A stretch of DNA of 64,000 nucleotides from contig NZ_KK088653.1 in the NCBI RefSeq assembly GCF_000600975.2, forward strand, positions 124,501-188,500. Direction: 5' to 3'. The notes beneath the pieces are model-generated. The model did not search any database and had not been told where the DNA came from. It saw only the letters and a program-made list of their open reading frames with translations. Positions within the stretch are counted from its first letter, which is position 1. Every line of letters starts with the position of its first letter. Of the stretch, positions 16,936 through 28,279 are shown one piece after another. A program made the translations under genes and the position numbers. The stretch is from Limimaricola hongkongensis DSM 17492 (GTDB taxonomy: Bacteria; Pseudomonadota; Alphaproteobacteria; Rhodobacterales; Rhodobacteraceae).

Positions 16936-19899
16936 TCAGTTTCCTTCGATGCTCAGCGCTTCGTTCACCAGCGCTTCCTGTTGGGCCTTGTGCTGGCTGG
17001 CGAGGCCGGTCGCGGGCGAGGCGCTCGCGTGGCGGCCGACGTAACGGGGGCGCTTATGCGCGGCGTCGATCCGGCTCAGCACCCATTCGATGTTGGGCTC
17101 GATGAAGCTCCAGGCGCCCTGGTTCTTGGGCTCTTCCTGGCACCACACCATCTCGGCGCCCTTGAAGCGGTCGAGTTCCTTCACGAGGCTCAGCGCCGGG
17201 AAGGGATAGAACTGCTCGATCCGCATCAGGTAGACGTCGTCCAACCCGCGCGCGTCACGCTCCTCAAGCAGGTCGTAATAGACCTTGCCCGAGCACATCA
17301 CGACGCGCTTGATCTCCGAATCCGGCTTCAGCTCGGTGTCGCTGTGGCCCTTTTCGGCGTCGTCCCACAGCACGCGGTGGAAGGACGAGCCGGTGGTGAA
17401 ATCCTCGGCGTCCGAGATCGCCATCTTGTGGCGCAACAGCGATTTCGGCGTCATCAGCACCAGCGGCTTGCGGAACGACCGGTGCAGCTGCCGGCGCAGG
17501 ATGTGGAAGTAGTTCGCCGGGGTCGAGCAGTTGGCGACGATCCAGTTGTCCTGACCGCACATCTGCAAGAACCGCTCGAGCCGCGCCGAGGAGTGCTCGG
17601 GGCCCTGGCCCTCATAGCCATGCGGCAGCAGCATCACGAGGCCCGACATGCGCAGCCACTTGCTCTCGCCGGACGAGATGAACTGGTCGAACATGATCTG
17701 CGCGCCGTTGGCGAAATCGCCGAACTGCGCCTCCCACATCACCAGAGCATTGGGTTCGGCCAGCGTGTAGCCATACTCGAAGCCCAGCACCGCGTATTCC
17801 GAGAGCATCGAGTCGATGACCTCGTAGCGCGCCTGCCCGTCGCGGATGTTGTTGAGCGGGTAGTAGCGGTCCTCGTTCTCCTGGTTGATGAAGGCCGAGT
17901 GGCGCTGGCTGAAGGTGCCGCGCGTGCTGTCCTGTCCCGACAGGCGCACCGGGTAGCCTTCGGTCAGAAGCGAGCCGAAGGCGAGCGCCTCGGCGGTGGC
18001 CCAGTCGAAGCCCTCGCCGCTTTCGAACATCTTGCCCTTGGCGTCGAGCAGGCGGTTGATCGTGCGATGCAGCGGGAACCCCTCGGGCGCGCGGGTGAGC
18101 GCGCGGCCGATCTCGGTCATGGTCTTCTCGTCGATCGCGGTCTGGCCGCGCTGATAGCTTTCGTGATCGCGCCGGTCGAGATGGCTCCAGCGCCCGTCGA
18201 GCCAGTCGGCCTTGTTCGGGCGATAGGATTTGCCGGCCTCGAACTCCTCGCTCAGCATCGCCTGGAACTGGGTCTTCATGTCCTCGATCTCGCCCTCAGG
18301 GATCAGCCCGTCGCGGACGAGCCGCTCGGTATAGAGCGTGAGCGTGGTCTTCTGGTTCTTGATCTTCTTGTACATCACCGGGTTGGTGAACATGGGCTCG
18401 TCGCCCTCGTTGTGACCAAAGCGGCGGTAGCAGAAGATGTCGATCACCACGTCCTTGTGGAACTTCTGCCGGAACTCGGTCGCCACCTTGGCGGCGTGCA
18501 CCACGGCCTCGGGGTCGTCGCCGTTGACGTGGAAGATCGGCGCCTCGACCATCAGCGCGATGTCGGTCGGGTAAGGGGACGAGCGCGAGAAATGCGGCGC
18601 GGTGGTAAAGCCGATCTGGTTGTTCACCACGATGTGGATCGTGCCGCCGGTGCGGTGTCCGACGAGCCCCGACAGGCCGAAGCCCTCGGCCACGACGCCT
18701 TGGCCCGCGAAGGCCGCATCGCCATGCAGCAGGATCGGGATCACCTGCGTGCGGTCGGTATCGCCGAGCTGGCTCTGCTTGGCGCGCGCCTTGCCGAGCA
18801 CGACCGGGTTCACCGCTTCGAGATGGGAGGGGTTGGCGGTCAGCGACAGGTGCACCTTGTTGCCGTCGAACTCGCGGTCGGAACTGGCGCCGAGGTGATA
18901 CTTCACGTCGCCCGACCCGTCGACTTCCTCGGGCTTGAAGCTGCCGCCCTGGAACTCGTGGAAGATCGCGCGGTAGGGTTTCTGCATGACGTTGGCGAGC
19001 ACCGACAGCCGGCCGCGATGCGGCATGCCGACCACCACGTCCTTCACGCCGAGGCTGCCGCCGCGCTTGATGATCTGTTCCATCGCCGGGATCAGCGCTT
19101 CGCCGCCATCGAGGCCGAAGCGCTTGGTGCCCATGTATTTCACATGCAGGAACTTCTCGAAGCCCTCGGCCTCGACCAGCTTGTTGAGGATGGCGCGGCG
19201 GCCCTCCTCGGTGAACTTCACTTCCTTGCCGTAGCCCTCGATCCGCTCCTTGAGCCAGGCCGATTGCTCGGGGTCACTGATATGCATGTATTGCAGCGCG
19301 AAGGTGCCGCAATAGGTGCGCTTCACCAGCGCGAGGATCTCGTTCATCGACGCGATCTCGAGCCCGAGCACGTTGTCGATGAAGATCGGCCGGTCCATGT
19401 CGGATTTGGTGAAGCCGTAATTCGCGGGGTCCAGCTCGGGATGCGCGGTTTCCTCGCGCAGGCCCAAGGGATCGAGATCGGCGGCGAGATGGCCGCGGAT
19501 CCGGTAGGCGCGGATGATCATCAGCGCCCGGATGCTGTCGAGCACGGCGGCGCGCAGCTGCTGCTCGGACAGGCCCACGCCCTTTTCGGCGGCCTTGGCG
19601 GCGATCTTGTCGCGCGCGCCCTTGGCCTCGGCGGGGGCGGCCCACTGGCCGTCGAGCGCGGCCGTCAGGTCGTCATTGGGCTGCATCGGCCAGTCGGCGC
19701 GCGCCCATGACGGGCCTGCGGCCTCGGCGCGGGCGTCCGAACCGGTGTCGCCGAGGCTGCGGAAGAACTCCTGCCAGGCCTCGTCGACGCTCGAGGGGTT
19801 CTCGGCATAGCGCGCGTGAAGCTGTTCGATGTAGTCGGCGTTCGTGCCCTGCAGAAAGCTGGAGGCGTGGAACACGTCGTTGGGGCTGTGCTCGGTCAT
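16936..19899 (-). CDS. sucA: 2-oxoglutarate dehydrogenase E1 component
   Basis: 987 residues from ATG at 19899, preceded by AGGATCC; the in-frame extension to 19980 enters the sucD-sucA hairpin region. The N-terminal motif [30 protein letters not shown] is the E1o assembly arm. Thiamine-diphosphate elements include [46 protein letters not shown] and [14 protein letters not shown]. The C-terminal half has [13 protein letters not shown] and [20 protein letters not shown]. Decarboxylates 2-oxoglutarate and succinylates E2. It may have its own promoter after the 19981 hairpin. Confidence 0.96.
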   Translation of the reverse strand: MTEHSPNDVFHASSFLQGTNADYIEQLHARYAENPSSVDEAWQEFFRSLGDTGSDARAEAAGPSWARADWPMQPNDDLTAALDGQWAAPAEAKGARDKIAAKAAEKGVGLSEQQLRAAVLDSIRALMIIRAYRIRGHLAADLDPLGLREETAHPELDPANYGFTKSDMDRPIFIDNVLGLEIASMNEILALVKRTYCGTFALQYMHISDPEQSAWLKERIEGYGKEVKFTEEGRRAILNKLVEAEGFEKFLHVKYMGTKRFGLDGGEALIPAMEQIIKRGGSLGVKDVVVGMPHRGRLSVLANVMQKPYRAIFHEFQGGSFKPEEVDGSGDVKYHLGASSDREFDGNKVHLSLTANPSHLEAVNPVVLGKARAKQSQLGDTDRTQVIPILLHGDAAFAGQGVVAEGFGLSGLVGHRTGGTIHIVVNNQIGFTTAPHFSRSSPYPTDIALMVEAPIFHVNGDDPEAVVHAAKVATEFRQKFHKDVVIDIFCYRRFGHNEGDEPMFTNPVMYKKIKNQKTTLTLYTERLVRDGLIPEGEIEDMKTQFQAMLSEEFEAGKSYRPNKADWLDGRWSHLDRRDHESYQRGQTAIDEKTMTEIGRALTRAPEGFPLHRTINRLLDAKGKMFESGEGFDWATAEALAFGSLLTEGYPVRLSGQDSTRGTFSQRHSAFINQENEDRYYPLNNIRDGQARYEVIDSMLSEYAVLGFEYGYTLAEPNALVMWEAQFGDFANGAQIMFDQFISSGESKWLRMSGLVMLLPHGYEGQGPEHSSARLERFLQMCGQDNWIVANCSTPANYFHILRRQLHRSFRKPLVLMTPKSLLRHKMAISDAEDFTTGSSFHRVLWDDAEKGHSDTELKPDSEIKRVVMCSGKVYYDLLEERDARGLDDVYLMRIEQFYPFPALSLVKELDRFKGAEMVWCQEEPKNQGAWSFIEPNIEWVLSRIDAAHKRPRYVGRHASASPATGLASQHKAQQEALVNEALSIEGN

Positions 19900-19980
19900 G
19901 GCAGGATCCTCGATCCTCGGACGAAAAAATGGCGGCGCGCGGGCCGCGGGGTCAGGTAGGGCGCGGTCGCCCCTTGTCAT

Positions 19981-20006
19981 GGGCGGGGGCGCAGACGCCC
20001 CCGCCC
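19981..20006 (-). terminator. hairpin between sucD and sucA
   Basis: An 11-bp perfect stem GGGCGGGGGCG / CGCCCCCGCCC with a CAGA loop, 10 nt after the sucD stop. It partly separates sucCD from sucA-odhB; attenuation or mRNA protection is likely as no T-run follows. Confidence 0.55.
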
Positions 20007-20016
20007 CAAGTCGCGA

Positions 20017-20898
<882 letters not shown>

Positions 20899-20903
20899 TG
20901 CTG

Positions 20904-22097
20904 TTATCCCTTCACCGCTTTGACGATCTTCTCGGCGGCGTCGGACAGGTTGTCCGCCGCGATCACGTCGAGACCGGAATTGTTGATGATCTCCTTGCCC
21001 TGATCGACATTCGTCCCTTCGAGACGCACGACCAGCGGCACCTGCAGACCGACTTCCTTGACGGCCGCGATCACGCCTTCGGCGATGACGTCGCAGCGCA
21101 TGATGCCGCCGAAGATGTTGACGAGGATGCCTTTGACGTTCTCGTCCGAGGTGATGATCTTGAACGCCTCGGTCACCTTCTCCTTGGTGGCGCCGCCGCC
21201 CACGTCGAGGAAGTTGGCGGGTTCCGCGCCCTTGAGCTTGATGATGTCCATCGTCGCCATGGCGAGGCCCGCGCCGTTGACCATGCAGCCGATCTCGCCG
21301 TCGAGCGCGATGTAGTTCAGGTCGTATTTCGAGGCGGCCAGCTCCTTGCTGTCCTCCTCGGTCTCGTCGCGCAGGGCGGCGATGTCGTCATGGCGGTAGA
21401 TCGCGTTGCCGTCGAAGCCCATCTTGGCGTCGAGGCATTTCAGGTCGCCCTTGTCGGTGACGATCAGCGGGTTGATTTCCAGCATCTCCATGTCCTTCTC
21501 GATGAAGAGACGATAGAGCGTGTCCATCAGCTTGACGCACTGCTTGACCTGCTGACCCTTGAGGCCGAGCGAAAAGGCGATGCGGCGGCCATGATAGGGC
21601 TGGTAGCCGGTGGCCGGATCGACGGAGAAGGACAGGATCTTCTCGGGTGTCTTGTCGGCGACCTCCTCGATGTCCATGCCGCCCTCGGTCGAGCAGACGA
21701 AGGAGACGCGGGACGTGGCGCGATCGACCAGAAGCGCGAGGTAGAGCTCGGTCTCGATCTCCGAGCCGTCCTCGATGTAGATCCGGTTGACCTGCTTGCC
21801 CGCCGGGCCGGTCTGGTGCGTGACCAGCGTGCGGCCGAGCATCTTCTTGGCTTCTTCGGCGGCCTCTTCGACCGAACGGGCGAGGCGGACGCCGCCCTTT
21901 TCGCCGGCATCGGCTTCCTTGAAGCTGCCCTTGCCGCGGCCGCCCGCGTGGATCTGCGCCTTCACGACCCAAAGCGGGCCGTCGAGCTCGCCCGCCGCGG
22001 TCTTCGCCTCTTCCGCGCGCATCACCGGACGCCCGTCGGAGACGGGCGCGCCGTAGCTGCGCAGAAGGGCCTTGGCCTGGTATTCGTGGATGTTCAT
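20904..22097 (-). CDS. sucC: succinyl-CoA synthetase beta subunit
   Basis: 397 residues, starting [22 protein letters not shown]. It has an ATP-grasp nucleotide domain ([15 protein letters not shown]), metal and nucleotide residues around [21 protein letters not shown], and the Gly-rich [13 protein letters not shown] segment that meets the alpha subunit. The ATP or GTP preference is not evident. First gene after the paired GTGATCAC operator; leader of about 97 nt between the operator and the start. Confidence 0.97.
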   Translation of the reverse strand: MNIHEYQAKALLRSYGAPVSDGRPVMRAEEAKTAAGELDGPLWVVKAQIHAGGRGKGSFKEADAGEKGGVRLARSVEEAAEEAKKMLGRTLVTHQTGPAGKQVNRIYIEDGSEIETELYLALLVDRATSRVSFVCSTEGGMDIEEVADKTPEKILSFSVDPATGYQPYHGRRIAFSLGLKGQQVKQCVKLMDTLYRLFIEKDMEMLEINPLIVTDKGDLKCLDAKMGFDGNAIYRHDDIAALRDETEEDSKELAASKYDLNYIALDGEIGCMVNGAGLAMATMDIIKLKGAEPANFLDVGGGATKEKVTEAFKIITSDENVKGILVNIFGGIMRCDVIAEGVIAAVKEVGLQVPLVVRLEGTNVDQGKEIINNSGLDVIAADNLSDAAEKIVKAVKG

Positions 22098-22193
22098 GGA
22101 CCGGTCCTCGGTTGCCGTGATTTGGCCCCTTCAAACATAGTGCAGGGCGCAGAAGAACAGGTTTCTGCGATGCTTCGGGGAAAAACCGGCAGT

Positions 22194-22224
22194 TGTGATC
22201 ACAGCTTGAAAAGCTGTGATCACA
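22194..22224. promoter_or_regulatory. paired GTGATCAC operator upstream of sucC
   Basis: Two copies of the 8-bp palindrome GTGATCAC (22195-22202 and 22216-22223) separated by 13 bp, so 21 bp centre to centre, two helical turns. The whole 31-bp element is itself a perfect dyad with 14-bp arms (TGTGATCACAGCTT and its complement) around GAA. The same pair with the same spacing occurs upstream of sdhC at 27715. Confidence 0.75.
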
Positions 22225-22285
22225 CTCTGGTGGCCGGGAATCGCCATGGCCGGAGCCGCGCCGGGTAGGGCGATTCGTCGCAGGC

Positions 22286-22307
22286 CCGCGGCCCGGCCGG
22301 GCCGCGG
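22286..22307. terminator. palindrome downstream of the mdh-glycosyltransferase unit
   Basis: CCGCGGCCCGG followed immediately by its complement, a perfect 22-bp palindrome 21 nt after the glycosyltransferase stop. A likely terminator separating that unit from sucC; no T-run. Confidence 0.45.
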
Positions 22308-22328
22308 ATCATGACAGGGGTCGGTGGA

Positions 22329-23159
22329 TCAGATGAAGGGACGCCGCAGGTCGCCCAGAAAGGTCCGCCAGCCGGTGCGATGCCGCTTGGGCCGTGCGGG
22401 GGTACCGGTGCCGGGGTGGACGAAACGCGCGATGGTCTGGTCCGCGCCAAGCAGCTCGGCCAGCTTTTCGGCCTGCGGCGGGGTCAGCAGCTCCGAGAGG
22501 TCGAACGGCGTGTCCGGTGAGCCGGCCGGGCGCTGGTGCAGCGACGGGCTGTGCAGCATGCGTGGCGCGGTGAAGGCCGGGCCGAGATTCATGAAGGGCT
22601 TCAGGAACAGCGCGTTGTATTCGGGCGGCAGCACATGCAGCCGCAGGTCGCTGACATAGAGCAGCTGCCGCAGCGTGAGCTGGTCGAATTTCTGGTCGCC
22701 GCGGTGGACGCGTTCGTGCCAGGCGTCGAGAAAGGCGCGTGTCTCGGCGCTGCGGCGCAGCGCCACGAGGCCCGAATTGAGCTGCGGAAACGCCGCGGGG
22801 ACGTCGCCATCCGGCGATTGCGTGCGGTTGCGCAGATCGTTGCGGCGTTGTTCGGCGCACAGCGCGATGTCGAAGCGGTCGAGCACCCCGAACAGGTCGT
22901 CGAACGGCGCCAGCGCGACCGTGTCGGCATCCATGTAGATGCTGCGTTCGAAGCGCGACCGGCGCAGCGCCTCGATCTTGGGGCGTTGGGTGGGGTGTTC
23001 GACCAGATGGACCCGGTCGAACACCGCGTCGTCGAGCGGCGCATCGGTGAACAGGTCGATCTGCGCATCCGGGACCACCCGGCGCAGGGACCGGGCGGAC
23101 TTGCGGGCGAGGGTGACGTATCCCTCGCCCGTGGCCGCGTAGATATAGCCGTGGCTCAA
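22329..23159 (-). CDS. GT-A-type glycosyltransferase
   Basis: 276 residues, if translation begins at TTG 23159, 2 nt after the mdh stop; no ATG or GTG is available near the start, so a rare start codon with coupling to mdh is inferred. The N-terminal strand YIYAATGEGYVTLARKSARSL and the metal-binding triad in RSIYMDADTVALAPFDDLF (DxD type) mark a nucleotide-sugar-dependent transferase of the GT8-like or related GT-A group. FPQLNSGLVALRRS is the usual acceptor-loop region. The C-terminal 40 residues are basic (RPKRHRTGWRTF). Acceptor unknown. Its place between mdh and sucC in a TCA block is unusual. Confidence 0.78.
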   Translation of the reverse strand: MSHGYIYAATGEGYVTLARKSARSLRRVVPDAQIDLFTDAPLDDAVFDRVHLVEHPTQRPKIEALRRSRFERSIYMDADTVALAPFDDLFGVLDRFDIALCAEQRRNDLRNRTQSPDGDVPAAFPQLNSGLVALRRSAETRAFLDAWHERVHRGDQKFDQLTLRQLLYVSDLRLHVLPPEYNALFLKPFMNLGPAFTAPRMLHSPSLHQRPAGSPDTPFDLSELLTPPQAEKLAELLGADQTIARFVHPGTGTPARPKRHRTGWRTFLGDLRRPFI

Positions 23160-23161
23160 AG

Positions 23162-24283
<1,122 letters not shown>

Positions 24284-25390
24284 TTACTGCGCGGCGGGCG
24301 CGGTTTCGGTCTCCATTTCGGTTTCCATACCGGTCTCCATGCCGGCCTCCGGCTCGGTTTCCATCGCCTCCTCGGGCGCCTGGTATTCCGGCAGCGCCTT
24401 CAGCTCGTCTTCGGTGGCGCTGATGTAGACGCGGATATCGGCGCCGGTCTCGTCGGTGAGGATCTGCAGATCCTCGAAGTTCACGGCGACCTTCTTCTCG
24501 CCGATGCCGAGAAAGCCGCCGACGCCGATCACGGCCTGCTGCACCTGGCCGTCTTCGCCGGCCACAAGATCTTCGATCTCGCCGACATTGCCGTCATCGG
24601 CGCCGTAGACCGTGGCGCCGGTCAGCTCGTCGACGCCGAGATCGGCGGCGTTGGTCGTGGTGTAGCCCTCGCGCTCGACCATGCCGGTCATCGCGCCGCC
24701 GTCACCGGCCATTTCGGTGTCGGCCTCGGCTTCGACCATTTCACCCTCGGCCATGTCACCTTCGACCATTTCGGCCTCGCCTTCGGCCATTTCGGTCTCG
24801 GCCATTCCGGCATCGGCCTCGGCCATTTCGGTCTCGACCTCGGTGGTCGTGGTCTCGCCCGCGGCGGGGACGGTGACGGTGTCGGTTCCGGTGGCGTCGG
24901 ACAGGCCGGTGTCCTCGACCATGCCCGGCTCGGCGGCTTCGCCATCGGTCATCGCGAGACCGTCGGCGCTGGCGCGCTCGAAGGCCGGGGCGGATTCGAG
25001 CGCCTCCTGGCTCGAATTGATGACAAGGAAGCGTTCGCCGTTCGCGTCGTCATAGGTGCGAACCTGATCCATCGTGAGGGCGACGTCCTTTTCGCCGATC
25101 CCGAGGAAGCCGCCGACACCGACGATCACGGCCTGCACCGTGCCATCCTCGGAGAGGATGATGTCGTTGATTTCGCCGATGTCGTCCCATTCCTGCTCGG
25201 CGAAATCGATCGGATCGCCGTTCTGTCCCAGCTCCTGTTCGGAAGAGTGGACACGCATGCCCAGCATGTTGGTCGCGAAGAAGTCGTCGGCCGTGACCTC
25301 GTAGGCCCCCATGCCCATGCTGTGCGATTCGGCGTAAGCGCCCGTGCCCATCACGAGAGCCGTCGCCGCGGTGGTGAGAAGTCGTTTCAT
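24284..25390 (-). CDS. exported protein with two PRC-barrel domains
   Basis: 368 residues. Signal peptide MKRLLTTAATALVMGTGAYA. Two PRC-barrel-like domains (about 29-112 and 240-312) share the segment QAVIVGVGGFLGIGEKDVAL / QAVIGVGGFLGIGEKKVAV, so they arose by duplication. Between them lies a low-complexity acidic linker (about 115-230) of repeating MAE/EM units (EMAEADAGMAETEMAEGEAE). The tail is again Glu/Met/Thr rich. Likely periplasmic; role unknown. AAGG precedes the ATG. Monocistronic, with its own terminator. Confidence 0.85.
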   Translation of the reverse strand: MKRLLTTAATALVMGTGAYAESHSMGMGAYEVTADDFFATNMLGMRVHSSEQELGQNGDPIDFAEQEWDDIGEINDIILSEDGTVQAVIVGVGGFLGIGEKDVALTMDQVRTYDDANGERFLVINSSQEALESAPAFERASADGLAMTDGEAAEPGMVEDTGLSDATGTDTVTVPAAGETTTTEVETEMAEADAGMAETEMAEGEAEMVEGDMAEGEMVEAEADTEMAGDGGAMTGMVEREGYTTTNAADLGVDELTGATVYGADDGNVGEIEDLVAGEDGQVQQAVIGVGGFLGIGEKKVAVNFEDLQILTDETGADIRVYISATEDELKALPEYQAPEEAMETEPEAGMETGMETEMETETAPAAQ

Positions 25391-25577
25391 CGTCCAGAAC
25401 CTTTCGTCCTTGATCGGGCGCGGACGCCGCTGCCCCGCAGGGCGTCATCCCGATATCTGACGGTGGAACACGCATCTCGACGCCGGGTTGCATGGCTGGA
25501 TCGAATTATTTTCGCCCCCTTCGGCATGGGCCGATTCCGGCGCAGGCCAGCCCGGAAAACCGGCCGTTTTCAGCCGA

Positions 25578-25883
25578 TCAGGCCTCTGGATCGAAGACGG
25601 CGGGCCCTTCGTCGAGCCGCTCGAAAGCCTGCCCGGCGGCCAGCATGCAGCTTTGGCCATCGGCGCGGGTGACGAGCAGGGTCCAGCTGCCGGTATCGGT
25701 CGAGGCGAACACCTCGATCACCTGGTTGGCGCCATCAAGCGCGATCGCTTGGCGGCTTTCGCCGTAGCGGTCGGCGAGCTGCGCCACGATCCTGTCATGC
25801 GCGCCGCAGCGTGGCGCGGCCAGGGCAGGCAGGGCGAACACGCAAAGCGGCAGGGCGCGCAGCATCATCCGGGTCGGGGTCAT
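25578..25883 (-). CDS. small exported protein of unknown function
   Basis: 101 residues from ATG at 25883, preceded by GAGGAGA; the longer frame to 26027 lacks homology. Signal peptide MTPTRMMLRALPLCVFALPALA. The mature part RCGAHDRIVAQLADRYGESR...SWTLLVTRADGQSCMLAAGQAF has two Cys likely to form a disulfide. I recognise it only as a conserved secreted type in Rhodobacterales. It is divergent to the CoA-ester lyase gene. Confidence 0.7.
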   Translation of the reverse strand: MTPTRMMLRALPLCVFALPALAAPRCGAHDRIVAQLADRYGESRQAIALDGANQVIEVFASTDTGSWTLLVTRADGQSCMLAAGQAFERLDEGPAVFDPEA

Positions 25884-26025
25884 GGCGGTCTCCTCGGGAA
25901 CGGATCGGCACGAGGCCTGCACCACAGCCTGCCCGACCCGAGCGAAGATGCCGTTAACGATGCCACCGTTGCGCCGCGCCGTGTCGCGCGGCAGTCTCTC
26001 GGGGCCATTTGCACAAGGTCCCGCC

Positions 26026-26865
26026 ATGCCGTTCCGCTCCGTCCTCTACGTGCCCGCCTCCAACGCCCGCGCCCTGCAAAAGGCGCGCGGCCTGCCTTGC
26101 GACGCGATGATCCTCGATCTCGAGGACGCGGTGGCACCTGCCGCCAAGCCCGAAGCCCGCGCGGCGCTGCGCGCGCACCTTTCGGCGGATGCGCCGGACG
26201 GGCGGCCACGGCTGGTGCGGATCAACGCGCTGTCGACGCCGTGGGGCGCGGAGGATCTCGCCGCGCTTTCGGGCACGGCGCCCGAGGGGATACTCGTGCC
26301 CAAGGTCTCTGCGCCCGGCGATCTCGACGCGGTGGCGGCGCAGAGCGACCTTCCGCTCTGGGCGATGATCGAAACCGCGCGCGGCGTGATCGAAGCGCCC
26401 GCGATCTGCGCGCATCCCGCGCTCGCCGGGATCGTCATGGGCACCAACGATCTCGCCCGCGAGCTGGGCGCGCGGTCCCGGCCCGACCGGCTGCCGCTCA
26501 TGTCGGCGTTGCAGGGCGCGCTCATGGCGGCGCGCATGGCGGGCATCACGGCGATCGACGGCGTGTGCAACGCGCTGGACGATCCCGACCGGCTGGCCGC
26601 CGAATGCGCGCAGGGGCGCGACCTCGGCTTCGACGGCAAGAGCCTGATCCACCCGGCGCAGATCGCGGCGGCCAACGCGGCCTTTGCGCCGGGCGCCGAC
26701 GAGATCGATCTCGCCCGGCGGCGGATCGCGGCGCATGAGGCGGTGCTCGCCGCGGGGCAGGGGGTCGCGGTGGTCGATGGCGAGATCGTGGAATCCTTGC
26801 ATGTCGAGGCGGCGCGGGCGACGCTCGCCTTCGCACGGGACATCGAAGGGGAGGCGGGCGCATGA
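26026..26865 (+). CDS. HpcH/HpaI-CitE family CoA-ester lyase or thioesterase
   Basis: 279 residues from ATG at 26026 (MPFRSVLYVPASN, the family start). Motifs: CDAMILDLEDAVAP (Asp/Glu metal region), RPRLVRINALSTPWG, ILVPKVSAPGDL, MIETARGVIEAP, and GFDGKSLIHPAQIAAAN. Members include citrate lyase beta-like, L-malyl-CoA lyase and (3S)-malyl-CoA thioesterase; the short length fits the thioesterase-like branch known from Rhodobacter, but I cannot separate these by eye. It overlaps nnrU by 4 nt and lies upstream of sdh, which suits C4-acid metabolism. Confidence 0.82.
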   Translation: MPFRSVLYVPASNARALQKARGLPCDAMILDLEDAVAPAAKPEARAALRAHLSADAPDGRPRLVRINALSTPWGAEDLAALSGTAPEGILVPKVSAPGDLDAVAAQSDLPLWAMIETARGVIEAPAICAHPALAGIVMGTNDLARELGARSRPDRLPLMSALQGALMAARMAGITAIDGVCNALDDPDRLAAECAQGRDLGFDGKSLIHPAQIAAANAAFAPGADEIDLARRRIAAHEAVLAAGQGVAVVDGEIVESLHVEAARATLAFARDIEGEAGA

Positions 26866-27413
26866 TCCAGCTGGTTCTGGGGCTCGGGTTGTGGAGCGCG
26901 GCGCATGGGCTGCCGCGGCTTGCCCCCGGCCTGCATGACCGTCTCGGCAAGGCGGCGCGCCCGGTGGTGGCGGTGCTGGTGCTGGCGGGGCTGTGGCTGA
27001 TGATCCGCGGCTATGGCGCGGCGAGCGCCGCGCCGCGCTTTGCGCCCGCGCCATGGGCCTATCCGCTCAATTACCTGATGGTGCTGGCGGCGGTCTATCT
27101 CTACGCCGCCTCGGGGGTGAAGACCCGCGCCGCGCAATGGCTGCGCCATCCGCAGCTTCTGGCGGTGACGCTCTGGGCCGGGGCGCATCTTCTGGTCAAT
27201 GCGCAATGGGCGGCGCTGGTGCTGTTCGGCGGGCTGGGGCTCTGGGCGGTGGCCGAGATGGCGCTGCTCAATGCCCGCGCGCCCATGCCCGTGGCAGGAC
27301 CGCCCGTCACGCCGGGGCGCGAGCTGCGCGCCGTGATCGGCGCGGTGGTGGTTTTCATCGTGATCGCGCTGGTGCATGGCTGGGTCGGACCAAACCCGTT
27401 CGGAGCCCTGTGA
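26862..27413 (+). CDS. nnrU: NnrU-family membrane protein
   Basis: 183 residues, about six hydrophobic segments. NnrU features: an N-terminal WSAAHGLPRL-type helix with His, GYGAASAAPRFAPAPWAYPLNY and AGAHLLVNAQWAALVLFGGLG with His/Asn in the membrane. First described beside nitric-oxide reduction genes, but the family is widespread in non-denitrifiers and no nor or nir gene is present here. Coupled to the lyase upstream and overlapping the next start (TGATG). Confidence 0.85.
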   Translation: MIQLVLGLGLWSAAHGLPRLAPGLHDRLGKAARPVVAVLVLAGLWLMIRGYGAASAAPRFAPAPWAYPLNYLMVLAAVYLYAASGVKTRAAQWLRHPQLLAVTLWAGAHLLVNAQWAALVLFGGLGLWAVAEMALLNARAPMPVAGPPVTPGRELRAVIGAVVVFIVIALVHGWVGPNPFGAL

Positions 27414-27616
27414 TGAAAATCTACCGCCTGCTGACCGCCGATGACACTTCGGCCTTCTGCCACAAGGTGACGGAAGCGCTCTCCAAGGGGTGGGAGCTCT
27501 ATGGCGACCCGACCTATGCCTATGACGCCGCCAACGGCGTGATGCGCTGCGGTCAGGCCGTGACCAAGGAGGCGGATGTCGACTATTCCGCCGATCTCAA
27601 GCTCGGACAGCTTTAA
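27413..27616 (+). CDS. DUF1737-domain protein
   Basis: 67 residues, whole protein one DUF1737 domain (MKIYRLLTADDTSAFCHKVT, ALSKGWELYGDPTYAYD, MRCGQAVTKE). Function unknown. It starts within the nnrU stop codon. Confidence 0.82.
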   Translation: MKIYRLLTADDTSAFCHKVTEALSKGWELYGDPTYAYDAANGVMRCGQAVTKEADVDYSADLKLGQL

Positions 27617-27713
27617 GCAGAGGACCGATTGCCGCAGCGGCTGGGCGCGGGCGGCGCGGTCGCTATATGCCGGTCATGCCGCTGCATGCCCATGCCCCGC
27701 CCCCGCGATGCGC

Positions 27714-27744
27714 CGTGATCACACTTTCCCGAGCTGTGATCACG
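27714..27744. promoter_or_regulatory. paired GTGATCAC operator upstream of sdhC
   Basis: GTGATCAC at 27715-27722 and 27736-27743, again with a 13-bp spacer, flanked by C...G to give CGTGATCAC and GTGATCACG. The spacer shares AGCT at its right end with the sucC copy. It is about 140 bp before the sdhC start, in the 268-bp gap after the DUF1737 gene. Confidence 0.75.
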
Positions 27745-27884
27745 GGGCGCGGATTCCTGCCCTCTGCGGCGAAATTTCCACGCATTCCGGTATCGCGGCG
27801 GGTGACAGCCCGCGCAAAATCGCTAGGGATAAGCCAGCCGGGGCCGCGGCAGCGCAGGCCCGCACGCCAGATAAGGACGACGCC

Positions 27885-28268
27885 ATGGCCGATGTGAACC
27901 GGGGCAACCGCCCGCTCTCGCCCCATATCACGATCTACCGACCGCAGATCACCTCGATGACCTCGATCCTGACCCGGATCACCGGCAACGCGATGATCGT
28001 CGCCGCCGCGCTGATCGTCTGGTGGTTCGCCGCCGCCGCCGCCGGGCCCGAAAGCTTCGCGACGGCCGACGGGGTCCTGCGCAGCTGGTTCGGCGACCTG
28101 GTGCTGTTCTTCTCGGTGCTGGGGCTGTGGTACCACACGCTGGCCGGGATCCGGCACCTGATCTGGGACGAGGGCAAGATGCTGGAGATCGACAAGGCCG
28201 AGCTTCTGGGCCAGATCATCCTGATCGTGTCGGTCCTGCTGACCATCTTCACCGCCGTCGTTCTCTGA
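27885..28268 (+). CDS. sdhC: succinate dehydrogenase cytochrome b556 subunit
   Basis: 127 residues from ATG at 27885; the open frame continues upstream through the operator, which is not coding. N-terminal RPLSPHITIYRPQITSMTSILTRITG is the SdhC quinone-site signature. Three membrane helices; the haem-ligand His is in GLWYHTLAGIRHLIWD. With SdhD it anchors the dehydrogenase and reduces quinone. Confidence 0.95.
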   Translation: MADVNRGNRPLSPHITIYRPQITSMTSILTRITGNAMIVAAALIVWWFAAAAAGPESFATADGVLRSWFGDLVLFFSVLGLWYHTLAGIRHLIWDEGKMLEIDKAELLGQIILIVSVLLTIFTAVVL

Positions 28269-28279
28269 AGGGGTATTCC

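Noticed and set aside
16981-19710. A 909-codon open frame antisense to sucA
   Set aside because: It mirrors the third-position GC bias of sucA, has no recognisable domain and lies wholly opposite a certain gene.
28022-28279. Upstream extension of sdhD through sdhC
   Set aside because: It overlaps sdhC in another frame; the sdhD homology and spacing start at 28280.
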